Positions 1 to 6,598 of a stretch of 11,942 nt of DNA are shown here, piece after piece. Numbering within the stretch: position 1 is the stretch's first letter; each line of letters opens with the position of its first letter. The stretch is from Dehalococcoidia bacterium (GTDB lineage: Bacteria; Chloroflexota; Dehalococcoidia; Dehalococcoidales; DAOWLH01): the NCBI GenBank assembly GCA_030638985.1, contig DAOWDO010000059.1:1-11942 (forward strand), in the 5' to 3' direction. The position numbers and the translations under genes were made by a program. The notes under the pieces are model-generated. The model made no database searches, was not told the origin of the DNA, and saw nothing but the letters and a program-made list of their open reading frames with translations.

Positions 1-132
1 ATCAATGCCATCCCGATAAACCCTGTCACCAAAGACAAGCCCTATCGGCACCAGCTCAATGCCATATTCCTCCACCTTATCTTTCGGGATGCAGGCAGTG
101 GTATCGGTAATTATGGCTACTTTACCCGCCAA
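1..132 (-). CDS. DegV family fatty-acid-binding protein (N-terminal 44 codons, cut by window edge)
   Basis: The frame read leftwards from a TTG at 132 gives an AGKVAIITDTTACIPKD start followed by EEYGIELVPIGLVFGDRVYRDGID. This is the typical opening of DegV proteins: a beta strand, then the TD(S/T)T loop that contacts the fatty acid, then the VVPL-like strand and a Y/F-RDG turn. DegV/FakB proteins bind a fatty acid and, with FakA kinase, allow its phosphorylation for phospholipid synthesis. Only the first domain's beginning is present; the rest lies to the left. No ATG or GTG is available upstream in frame before the region stops making sense, and a GGAG lies four bases before the TTG, so TTG is my chosen start. 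The start overlaps the end of a tiny upstream frame by 11 bases. FakA is not visible here, so the partner cannot be judged. Confidence 0.8.
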   Translation of the reverse strand, partial: MAGKVAIITDTTACIPKDKVEEYGIELVPIGLVFGDRVYRDGID

Positions 133-190
133 AGCGCTCCGCTACCTTCTTACGTATCAGCTTAAAGTTCATGGCTACCCCGGTCATCAT
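122..190 (-). CDS. Unassigned 22-aa reading frame overlapping the DegV start
   Basis: A minus-strand frame ending with TAA at 122-124 encodes MMTGVAMNFKLIRKKVAERFGG if started at the ATG at 190. The frame stays open back to a stop at 306-308, giving about 61 codons without a clear start; a TTG at 244 would give 40 residues. Its basic helical tail (KLIRKKVAERF) looks protein-like and it ends 11 bases inside the DegV frame, as coupled genes often do. I do not recognise it. It could be the C-terminal stump of a lost gene upstream of degV, a small leader peptide, or chance. No good ribosome binding site was seen for any of the possible starts. Confidence 0.22.
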   Translation of the reverse strand: MMTGVAMNFKLIRKKVAERFGG

Positions 191-213
191 CCAACCACTA
201 TCGCTAAACAGGC

Positions 214-493
214 CTAGTCTAGCAGATTTGACCTCGGCTGCCAAATTCCGGCAGCCGCCCCGCTTTCCCGGTGATAAGACGGCGGCATAGCCGGGCTGAT
301 AATTCTTATCAGGGGAGCTACCGAGAGCGAAAGAATGAGCTTACCCTGAGAGTAGTTTTTGATCAGGGCCGAGTCAACTATTATAGCCACCGATAGTATG
401 GTATGAAAGATGATTCCCAGCAGTGGCCGGGAGACAACGGTGACCACCTCAGCGGTGATAATGGCCAGCAGGTAGATTAAAAGCCCTTATCAT
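214..493 (-). pseudogene. Broken N-terminal fragment of a CPBP (CAAX protease-like) membrane protein
   Basis: From about 483 to 214 the minus strand encodes a hydrophobic stretch, GLLIYLLAIITAEVVTVV and then PLLGIIFHTILSVAIIVDSALI, followed by SLSVAPLIRIISPAMP. This resembles, from memory, the first two membrane helices and the PLIRIxS-xxP segment at the start of CPBP/CAAX-protease-like proteins in Chloroflexota. It is broken at both ends. At the front, the likely start ATG at 493 (AAAGAGAGG just upstream) is one base out of frame with the hydrophobic frame, and the in-frame upstream codons are TGA TAA. At the back, after AMPP the sequence stops looking like the family and ends at a TAG at 214, so about three quarters of a usual 250-300 aa protein, including the EExxxR catalytic region, is missing. 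A GTG at 447 could start a 77-aa product, but it would lack the first helix. The family call is moderate; the decay call is stronger. Confidence 0.5.
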
Positions 494-508
494 TGCCTCT
501 CTTTCATA

Positions 509-1807
509 TCAGGGACACCTGGTCACGGCAATACCAAGGCACTTCTCCGCCAGCTCCAGGGCGCAGAACTGACCACACATGCTGCAGGCTTCGCCGGAAG
601 TGGCACGTTTGGCATGGCCACGGCGAAAGCGTTCCGGGTCAAGGGACAGGCCGGCCTGCTTTTCCCAGTCAAGCTCTTTCCTAGCAAGCGACATCTGCCG
701 GTCGCGCTGGGCAGCTCCCTTTATTCCCTTGGCTATATCCCCGGCATGAGCAGCAATACGGGAAGCCATCACCCCCTGCCTGACATCCTCGGCATCAGGC
801 AGGGAAAGGTGTTCCGCCGGAGTGACGTAGCACAGAAAATCAGCTCCAGCGGCGGCAGCCACCGCCCCACCGATAGCCCCGGTGATGTGGTCATAGCCGG
901 CAGCGATGTCGGTTACCAGCGGCCCCAGCACGTAGAAGGGGGCGCCGCTGCATATAGATTTCTCCAGCTGAACATTGGCCTCAACCTGGTTGAGTGGCAG
1001 GTGGCCCGGCCCTTCTACCATCGCCTGAACACCGGCTTCCCTGGCCCGCCGCACCAGCTCGCCGAGGGCAATAAGCTCCTCAAGCTGGGGGCGGTCGGTG
1101 GCATCGGCCAGGCTGCCGGGACGCAGGCCGTCGCCCAGGCTAAGGGTTACATCAAAGTTCAGGGCTAACTCCAGCAGGCGATCGTACTGCTCGTAGAGCG
1201 GGTTCTCGCAGTCATGGTGCAGCATCCAGCCCATAAGAAAGGCGCCGCCGCGGGAGACGACATCGGTCACCCGCCGCTGCTGCCTGAGACAGGCTATCGC
1301 CTGCCGGGTGACACCGCAGTGTACGGTGATGAAATCCACGCCATCCCGGGCATGTTCCTCAATAGTGCCAAAGAGCTCATCGGCGGTCATCTTGACTATA
1401 GCACCATGCCGGTTAAGCGCCTCAATGCCCGCCTGATAGATGGGCACCGTGCCCACCGGCAACGAACCGGCGGTCAGGATAGCCCGCCGGATGGCCGGGA
1501 TATCACCGCCGGTGGATAGGTCCATAACCGTATCGGCGCCGGCGCCAACAGCATACTTTAGCTTTTCCAGCTCGGTGTCAATGGTGCCAAAATCAGACGA
1601 GGTGCCGATGTTGGCGTTGACCTTGGTAGTCAGCCCCTTGCCAATGCCGCAGGGCACAAGATTGGCATGGTTTACGTTGGCCGGAATGACTATCTCGCCC
1701 TTGGCCACACCCTGCCTGATGGTCTCGGGGGTTACATTCTCTCGCCGAGCCACCTGCTCCATCTGTGGTGATGTTTTGCCTTCTTTGGCCAGTTCCAGCT
1801 GTGTCAT
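509..1807 (-). CDS. thiC: Phosphomethylpyrimidine synthase ThiC
   Basis: ThiC is the radical SAM enzyme that converts aminoimidazole ribotide to hydroxymethylpyrimidine phosphate, the pyrimidine half of thiamin. The 432-aa product is the short form, lacking the long N-terminal domain of the roughly 630-aa E. coli enzyme. Family blocks in order are VNANIGTS (63-70), MDLSTGGD (95-102), SRGGAF (185-190), LGDGLRPG (224-231), EGPGH (265-269), GPLVTDIAAGYDHI (295-308) and CYVTPAEHL (326-334). The C-terminal cluster ligands are Cys408, Cys411 and Cys415, a CX2CX3C spacing. I start at the ATG at 1807 because GGGGAG sits four bases upstream; an in-frame ATG at 1819 would place the ribosome site inside the gene and abut the terminator U-tract. 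Expression is probably controlled by the TPP riboswitch and terminator just upstream. No other thi gene is present, so thiC stands alone on its transcript apart from the decayed region downstream. Confidence 0.97.
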   Translation of the reverse strand: MTQLELAKEGKTSPQMEQVARRENVTPETIRQGVAKGEIVIPANVNHANLVPCGIGKGLTTKVNANIGTSSDFGTIDTELEKLKYAVGAGADTVMDLSTGGDIPAIRRAILTAGSLPVGTVPIYQAGIEALNRHGAIVKMTADELFGTIEEHARDGVDFITVHCGVTRQAIACLRQQRRVTDVVSRGGAFLMGWMLHHDCENPLYEQYDRLLELALNFDVTLSLGDGLRPGSLADATDRPQLEELIALGELVRRAREAGVQAMVEGPGHLPLNQVEANVQLEKSICSGAPFYVLGPLVTDIAAGYDHITGAIGGAVAAAAGADFLCYVTPAEHLSLPDAEDVRQGVMASRIAAHAGDIAKGIKGAAQRDRQMSLARKELDWEKQAGLSLDPERFRRGHAKRATSGEACSMCGQFCALELAEKCLGIAVTRCP

Positions 1808-1819
1808 CACTCTCCCCAT
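1807..1819 (-). promoter_or_regulatory. thiC ribosome binding site that fixes the start codon
   Basis: GGGGAG at 1812-1817 precedes the ATG at 1805-1807 with a four-base gap. The alternative in-frame ATG at 1817-1819 directly follows the T-rich terminator tail and has no purine-rich site in front. The downstream ATG, or the GTG at 1810, is therefore preferred. The site lies outside the terminator hairpin, which fits control by transcription termination and not by hiding of the ribosome site. Confidence 0.6.
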
Positions 1820-1862
1820 AAAAACAAAACCAAGGTCACGGCTATCCCCTGGACCCTGGCTT
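1820..1862 (-). terminator. Intrinsic terminator in the thiC leader (riboswitch expression platform)
   Basis: On the minus strand CCAGGGTC (1859-1852) pairs with GACCTTGG (1837-1830) over eight base pairs, one of them G-U, and AAG/TTT can extend the stem to 11. The loop is 14 bases. The stem is followed at once by TTTTGTTTTT. It lies 4 bases after the end of the TPP aptamer and 12 bases before the chosen thiC start codon, so it is placed to cut the thiC message. Pairing was read by eye, without energy calculation. Confidence 0.75.
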
Positions 1863-1866
1863 CTAT

Positions 1867-1949
1867 CCGCTTGCCTACGCTCGCATTACCGAGATCAGGC
1901 CATCAGGGTTGGCCCCAAAAGCCTCTCAGCCTTTAAGCACCCCTAGCGG
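1867..1949 (-). promoter_or_regulatory. TPP riboswitch aptamer upstream of thiC
   Basis: The minus strand carries the conserved thi-box elements in order: AGGGGTGC, CTGAGAG (1929-1923), ACCCTGAT, then CTGATCT, GGTAATGCGAGCGTAGG and CAAG. Closing helix P1 is CCGCT (1949-1945) with AGCGG (1871-1867). P2 is AGGG with CCCT, P4 is GCCT with AGGC, and P5 is CTCG with CGAG. P3 is very short, and a small extra GGC/GCC hairpin follows CTGAGA. Binding of thiamin pyrophosphate should stabilise P1 and P2. Context (thiC downstream, terminator between) fits an OFF switch. Confidence 0.93.
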
Positions 1950-1960
1950 TCCTGAGCCCA

Positions 1961-1990
1961 AATATAGCACGGGCACCGCTGGAAAGTAAA
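1961..1990 (-). promoter_or_regulatory. thiC promoter
   Basis: The -35 is TTTACT (1990-1985) and the -10 is TATATT (1966-1961), with an 18-base spacer and a TGC extension before the -10. The predicted start, near 1954, lies about five bases before the first base of the TPP aptamer, as expected for a riboswitch leader. Confidence 0.6.
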
Positions 1991-2003
1991 GTCTGGTCTG
2001 GAA

Positions 2004-2012
2004 TGCTATAAT
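2004..2012 (+). promoter_or_regulatory. rsmG promoter, extended -10
   Basis: TGCTATAAT is a perfect -10 hexamer with the TG extension. No good -35 is seen at 17 bases (AAAGTA at 1984-1989). The predicted start near 2019 leaves only about 12 bases before the GTG start of rsmG, with GGAG at 2019-2022 at the very 5' end of the message. Confidence 0.6.
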
Positions 2013-2030
2013 CGGACTGGAGATGACAGT

Positions 2031-2759
2031 GTGAGCAATGGTATGGAGCACCTCAAATCAGGCGCAGCCAGACTGGAACTGCCGCTGACTTCAAAACAGC
2101 TCCGGCAGTTCCATATCTACTACCAGGAGCTCGTAAGCTGGAACGAGCAAATCAACCTGACCTCAATAACCGGCTTCAGGGATGTCCAGATAAAACACTT
2201 CCTGGATTCGCTCACTATAATCAAGGCTTTTAAGCAGCCAGATGGCAAGCAACTACGGGTTATTGACATCGGCACCGGCGCCGGCTTCCCCGGGCTGCCC
2301 GTAAAAATCGCCCTGCCCGATATAGCGCTGGTTCTGCTTGAAGCCACCGCCAAGAAAGCGGTCTTTCTGCGCCATCTCATAGCAGCGCTGGAACTGGAGG
2401 ATGTTGACATCGTCGCCGGGCGGGCCGAAGATATCGCTCACCAGGAGCAATACCGCCAAAAGTTTGACCTTGTCCTCTCCCGGGCGGTGGCCCCGCTGGC
2501 TACCCTGGCCGAACTCGCCCTTCCCCTTTGCGCCGTCGGTGGCCGTTTGATTGCCCAGAAGAAGGGAGCGATTGACCGGGAAACAGCCAGGGCAGGCAGG
2601 GCAATTAACCTGCTGGGCGGTGGCCAGCCGGAGATAAAAAGAATTGAGCTGGCCGAGCTTGGCGGCGAGCGCTGTCTGGTGATAATCGAGAAAATAGCAC
2701 CCTCACCACAAAAGTACCCCAGGCGGCCGGGGATGCCGGCCAAGCGTCCGATTGTTTGA
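2031..2759 (+). CDS. rsmG: 16S rRNA (guanine-527-N7) methyltransferase RsmG
   Basis: RsmG (GidB) transfers a methyl group from S-adenosylmethionine to N7 of G527 (E. coli numbering) in 16S rRNA. The 242-aa product has the family layout: an N-terminal helical part with YYQELVSWNEQINLTSI (30-46), the HFLDSL segment (56-61), the SAM-binding glycine loop DIGTGAGFPGLP (79-90), LLEATAKKAVFL (102-113), and SRAVAPL (150-156), where the conserved Arg lies. The C-terminal tail, GMPAKRPIV, is the basic type seen in the family. GTG at 2031 is chosen because GGAG lies eight bases before it; the in-frame ATG at 2043 has no such site. The gene is divergent from thiC. The downstream pdxS promoter begins directly after its stop codon, so it is probably a single-gene unit with some read-through. 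Length is normal. Confidence 0.95.
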   Translation: MSNGMEHLKSGAARLELPLTSKQLRQFHIYYQELVSWNEQINLTSITGFRDVQIKHFLDSLTIIKAFKQPDGKQLRVIDIGTGAGFPGLPVKIALPDIALVLLEATAKKAVFLRHLIAALELEDVDIVAGRAEDIAHQEQYRQKFDLVLSRAVAPLATLAELALPLCAVGGRLIAQKKGAIDRETARAGRAINLLGGGQPEIKRIELAELGGERCLVIIEKIAPSPQKYPRRPGMPAKRPIV

Positions 2760-2788
2760 TTGCCAAATGAGCGCCAGAGTAGTAAAAT
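2760..2788 (+). promoter_or_regulatory. pdxS promoter
   Basis: TTGCCA (2760-2765) and TAAAAT (2783-2788) are separated by 17 bases. This is a near-consensus pair that starts at the base after the rsmG stop codon. The predicted start near 2795 gives a leader of about 20 bases with GGAG at 2805-2808. Confidence 0.6.
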
Positions 2789-2815
2789 AAGGGCACAAAA
2801 CGACGGAGAAAAACC

Positions 2816-3697
2816 ATGGAAACTGGTACCTGGAAAGTAAAGACCGGGCTCGCACAGATGCTCAAGGGCGGTGTGATAATGGATATTATCAGCGCCGAGC
2901 AGGCCAGAATCGCCGAGGCGGCCGGCGCCTGTGCCGTTATGGCGCTGGAGAGGGTGCCTTCGGATATCCGGGCTACCGGTGGCGTCGCCCGCATGGCCGA
3001 CCCCAGCGTAGTCGAAGAGGTTATCAGGGCGGTATCAATACCGGTGATGGCCAAGTGCCGCATCGGCCACTTCACCGAAGCCAGAGTGCTTGAGGCCATC
3101 GGAGTTGATTTTATCGACGAGTCCGAGGTACTCACCCCGGCCGATGAGGCCCACCACGTCTGGAAGCACGACTTCAAAGTCCCCTTCGTCTGCGGCTGCC
3201 GCAACCTGGGTGAAGCCCTGAGGCGCATCGCCGAGGGGGCCGCCATGATTCGCACCAAGGGCGAGGCCGGCACCGGTAATGTTGTCGAGGCCGTCAGGCA
3301 CATGAGGGCTGTTATGGACGGCATCCGCAAGCTGACTAGTGCCCCGGAGGAGGAGCTTGTGGCCATAGCCAAGGAGATGGCCGCCCCCCTCGAACTGGCA
3401 AGAGAGTTACACCGGACGGGTAAGCTACCGGTGGTCAACTTCGCCGCCGGTGGTATCGCCACCCCGGCTGACGCCGCCCTGATGATGCACCTGGGCGCCG
3501 AGGGTGTCTTTGTCGGCTCTGGCATCTTTAAAGCCCAAGACCCCGAAGCCAGGGCCAAGGCCATCGTCAAGGCGACCACCCACTATCAGGACCCACAAAT
3601 AATAGCCGAGGTCAGCAAAAACCTGGGTGAGGCTATGCCCGGGCTGGATATAAAGGAAATCCCACCAGAGCAACTTCTGGCATCCAGAGGATGGTAG
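2816..3697 (+). CDS. pdxS: Pyridoxal 5'-phosphate synthase lyase subunit PdxS
   Basis: PdxS (Pdx1/YaaD) builds pyridoxal phosphate from ribose 5-phosphate, glyceraldehyde 3-phosphate and ammonia. It forms a dodecamer of (beta/alpha)8 barrels fed with ammonia by the glutaminase PdxT. The 293-aa product has normal length and hallmark blocks: GLAQMLKGGVIMD (11-23) with the conserved Asp, ALERVPSDIR (43-52), VMAKCRIGHF (77-86) with catalytic Lys80, RTKGEAGTGN (146-155) with the second catalytic lysine Lys148, and NFAAGGIATPADAA followed by GAEGVFVGSGIF in the phosphate-binding half. The ATG has GGAG seven bases upstream and its own promoter. No pdxT follows; the next gene is purL, 48 bases on. 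PdxT must therefore be encoded elsewhere, or free ammonia is used. Both pdxS and purL products depend on ammonia from glutaminases, but no functional link between them is shown. Confidence 0.98.
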   Translation: METGTWKVKTGLAQMLKGGVIMDIISAEQARIAEAAGACAVMALERVPSDIRATGGVARMADPSVVEEVIRAVSIPVMAKCRIGHFTEARVLEAIGVDFIDESEVLTPADEAHHVWKHDFKVPFVCGCRNLGEALRRIAEGAAMIRTKGEAGTGNVVEAVRHMRAVMDGIRKLTSAPEEELVAIAKEMAAPLELARELHRTGKLPVVNFAAGGIATPADAALMMHLGAEGVFVGSGIFKAQDPEARAKAIVKATTHYQDPQIIAEVSKNLGEAMPGLDIKEIPPEQLLASRGW

Positions 3698-3745
3698 GCC
3701 AGGAACCAGTCACCAGTTGCTACACGCCACCAAGGGCAACGCCTG

Positions 3746-4192
3746 ATGCATAGAGTAGAAGTCTGCCTCAAAGAGCAACTGCCCGACGCCCGGGGCCAGG
3801 GACTGGTACGGGATATCCATGACCTGGGCATGAACACCGTATCCGACGTCTGCGTGCGGGATGTCTACTGGCTGGATGCCGAGCTTAATCCAGATGAGCT
3901 GAAGCTCATCTGCCGCAGCCTCCTGGCCAATCCGGTCACCCAGCACTACCGCCTTGGCCCTGAAGCTAAAACAGAACCGGGCATATACTCCGTAGAAGTG
4001 GCCTACAACGCCGGCGTCGCCGACCCGGTTGAGGAAACAGCCATGAAAGCAGTGCTGGACCTGGGTGTAGATAGCGTCAGAGCCATTAAAACCGCCAAAC
4101 GCTACCTGATAAGCGGGCAGCTCGGGAAAGACCAGCTGGAGACCATCTGCAACCGGCTGCTGGTAAACCCGATTATCCAGCACGTTGTTGCC
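3746..4192 (+). other. Tandem PurS-like domains inside purL
   Basis: Two protein-level repeats lie in the first 149 codons. Copy 1 ends LICRSLLANPVTQH and copy 2 ends TICNRLLVNPIIQH; both begin with a VEV strand and carry DLG followed by a conserved Val. They fit the PurS fold, which normally is an 80-85 aa separate subunit bridging PurL and PurQ. The DNA itself is not obviously repeated, so the duplication is old. Confidence 0.85.
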
Positions 4193-6592
4193 GAAGAGCC
4201 GGTAGTCTTTCCGGAAAACCCCCGCTATAGCTTCAAGCTGGAGCATATTGACCTGCTGACAGTGGACCAGAGCCAGCGATGCCAGATTGCCCAGCAGTTC
4301 GGTTTCAGCACTGACGAACTACAGGCAATCACTGGCTACTTTAAAAACTTAGGGCGCAACCCGACCGATGTCGAGCTGGAGACGCTGGCCCAGACCTGGT
4401 CTGAGCACTGCGTTCATAAGACCTTCAAGAGCAAAATATACTTTAACGGCACCGTTATTGACAACCTGCTAAGGAGCACCATCGTCAAGGCAACCGAGGA
4501 GCTGGACAAGCCGTGGTGCCTTTCCGTCTTTGAAGACAACGCCGGTGTCATCGACTTTGACGGCCAGTGGGCGGTCTGTTTCAAGGTGGAGACTCACAAT
4601 CACCCTTCGGCCATTGAGCCCTACGGCGGCGCTTCCACCGGCATTGGCGGCGTCGTCCGGGATATCATGGGCACCGGGTTAAGCGCCAAGCCGATCGCCA
4701 ACACCGACGTCTTCTGTTTCGGCCCGCCCGATTTGCCCTATGACCGGTTGCCACCGGCAGTGCTCCACCCCAGGCGCATCCTCAAGGGCGTCCGCGCCGG
4801 CGTAGCCGACTACGGCAACCGGCTGGGCATACCGACGCTCAACGGCGCCATCCTCTTCGACGAGCGCTATACAGCCAACCCGCTGGTCTACTGCGGTACG
4901 GTAGGGCTGATGCCGAAGAAACTGGCCCTCCCGGGCAAACAAAAACCGGGAGACCTGGTGGTGCTGGCCGGCGGACGAACCGGGCGCGACGGCATTCACG
5001 GCGTCACCTTCGCTTCCGAGCAGCTGACCGGAGAATCCACAGAGCTATCCTGCACATCCGTCCAGATTGGCAACCCCATCGTGGAGAAGAAGCTCATTGA
5101 CACCCTGCTCCAGGCCAGGGAAAGGGGCCTGTTTGTCAGGATAACCGACTGCGGCGGCGGCGGGCTGTCATCTGCCGTCGGCGAGATGGCCGCCGAGACC
5201 GGGGTGCGGGTCTACCTGGACCGGGTGCCACTGAAATACGCCGGCCTGTCCTATGCCGAGATCTGGATTTCCGAATCCCAGGAAAGGATGGTGCTGGCAG
5301 CACCGGCCGAGCACGCCGACGAGCTGCTGGCGCTTTTTGACAGCGAAGGGGTCGAGGCCACCATAATAGGCGAGTTTACCGGCGATAAGCGGCTCAAGCT
5401 CTTCTACAAGGATGATCAGGTCTGCGACCTTGAGATGGATTTTCTTCATCACGGCAGGCCCCGCCTTGAGATGGCCGCCGTCTGGCCCAAACCGCAGCAT
5501 CTTGAGCCGGATTTTAAGCCACCCGATATAATCCAATCCCTGCTAAAAGTCCTCGGCTCCTGGAATGTCTGCAGCAAGGAGTGGGTAATCCGCCAGTATG
5601 ACCACGAGGTGCAGGGCGGCAGTGTGCTCAAACCGCTGGTGGGCAAAGAAAACGATGGCCCCGGTGATGCCGCTATAATCCGCCCCGTGCTTGACTCGAC
5701 AAGGGGGCTCGTTATAGCCAGCGGCATCAATCCCAAGTACGGCGATATAGACCCCTACTGGATGGCGGCCTCCGCCATTGACGAAGTATTGAGACAGATT
5801 ATCGCCGTCGGCGGCGACCTTGAACGAGTAGCCCTGCTGGACAACTTCAGCTGGGGCAACGCCAGCCGCCCGGAGGGTCTTGGTGCCCTGGTACGGGCCT
5901 GCCAGGCCTGCTACGACATGGCCACGGTATACGGCACGCCCTTCATCTCCGGCAAGGACAGCCTGAACAACGAGTTTGAATTCGAAGGCAATATCATCTC
6001 CATTCCACATACCCTGCTGATATCGGCCATCGGTGTTACGGAGGATGTGGCCAGAGCAATTTCCATGGACTTTAAACAGTCCGGAGGCCTGATTTACCTT
6101 ATCGGCAGCACCCAAAAGGAACTGGGCGGCTCTGAGTACTACAGAAGCCTCGGTTTTACCGGCAGTCGTGTACCAGTGGTAGAGCCACATCAGGCTAAAG
6201 AGCTGATGGATAATTTGAGCCGGGCCACAAGTAGAAAGCTGGTTCGGGCCTGCCACGACCTGTCCGAGGGCGGACTCGGTGTCGCCCTGGCCGAGATGGC
6301 TTTTGCCGGCGGGCTGGGGGCCAGAGTCTACCTGGATAGGGTGCCGCTGGCCGAACCCATAGACCGGGATGACTTTATCCTCTTCTCCGAATCAAACAGC
6401 CGTTTCCTGGCTGAAGTGGCGCCGGAGCACAGGGACGAATTTGAAATAATAATGAGCAAGACCGCTTTCGCCCAAATCGGGGAGGTTACCTCTTCGGATA
6501 TGCTTGATATATACGGGCAAAAAGGCGACCGGATTCTGTCGGTTGCCACAAGCCAGCTTAAGGAAGCCTGGCAGAAACCGCTGGATTGGTGA
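3746..6592 (+). CDS. purL: Phosphoribosylformylglycinamidine synthase, fused PurS-PurS-PurL
   Basis: PurL converts FGAR to FGAM with ATP and ammonia, the fourth step of purine synthesis. The 948-aa product is longer than the usual small PurL (about 740 aa) and shorter than the single-chain enzyme (about 1300 aa). Residues 1-70 and 80-149 are two PurS-like copies, both with a VEV strand, a DLG turn and an LLxNPxxQH end. Residues from about 160 are PurL proper: WSEHC (218-222), VETHNHPSAIEPYGGASTGIGG (281-302, with the active-site histidines), FGPPDLPYDRLP, GRDGIHGVTFAS, and SGKDSLNNEF and LSEGGLGVALAEMAFAG in the second half. There is no glutaminase domain; purQ follows after six bases and supplies it. 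The ATG at 3746 has a modest AAGGG nine bases upstream. No separate promoter stands out in the 48-base gap after pdxS, so co-transcription with pdxS is likely. Confidence 0.96.
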   Translation: MHRVEVCLKEQLPDARGQGLVRDIHDLGMNTVSDVCVRDVYWLDAELNPDELKLICRSLLANPVTQHYRLGPEAKTEPGIYSVEVAYNAGVADPVEETAMKAVLDLGVDSVRAIKTAKRYLISGQLGKDQLETICNRLLVNPIIQHVVAEEPVVFPENPRYSFKLEHIDLLTVDQSQRCQIAQQFGFSTDELQAITGYFKNLGRNPTDVELETLAQTWSEHCVHKTFKSKIYFNGTVIDNLLRSTIVKATEELDKPWCLSVFEDNAGVIDFDGQWAVCFKVETHNHPSAIEPYGGASTGIGGVVRDIMGTGLSAKPIANTDVFCFGPPDLPYDRLPPAVLHPRRILKGVRAGVADYGNRLGIPTLNGAILFDERYTANPLVYCGTVGLMPKKLALPGKQKPGDLVVLAGGRTGRDGIHGVTFASEQLTGESTELSCTSVQIGNPIVEKKLIDTLLQARERGLFVRITDCGGGGLSSAVGEMAAETGVRVYLDRVPLKYAGLSYAEIWISESQERMVLAAPAEHADELLALFDSEGVEATIIGEFTGDKRLKLFYKDDQVCDLEMDFLHHGRPRLEMAAVWPKPQHLEPDFKPPDIIQSLLKVLGSWNVCSKEWVIRQYDHEVQGGSVLKPLVGKENDGPGDAAIIRPVLDSTRGLVIASGINPKYGDIDPYWMAASAIDEVLRQIIAVGGDLERVALLDNFSWGNASRPEGLGALVRACQACYDMATVYGTPFISGKDSLNNEFEFEGNIISIPHTLLISAIGVTEDVARAISMDFKQSGGLIYLIGSTQKELGGSEYYRSLGFTGSRVPVVEPHQAKELMDNLSRATSRKLVRACHDLSEGGLGVALAEMAFAGGLGARVYLDRVPLAEPIDRDDFILFSESNSRFLAEVAPEHRDEFEIIMSKTAFAQIGEVTSSDMLDIYGQKGDRILSVATSQLKEAWQKPLDW

Positions 6593-6598
6593 CGAGCT

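Noticed and set aside
614..1519. Long plus-strand open frames opposite thiC
   Set aside because: They are shadows of thiC in a GC-rich sequence, with no family features or ribosome sites; the minus strand gives a complete ThiC.
1811..1819. ATG at 1819 as the thiC start
   Set aside because: It abuts the terminator U-tract and has no ribosome site, while GGGGAG fits the ATG at 1807.
2605..3579. A 324-codon minus-strand frame opposite pdxS and the end of rsmG
   Set aside because: Its Ser/Ala/Thr-rich composition is that of an antisense shadow, and both plus-strand genes are complete and clear.
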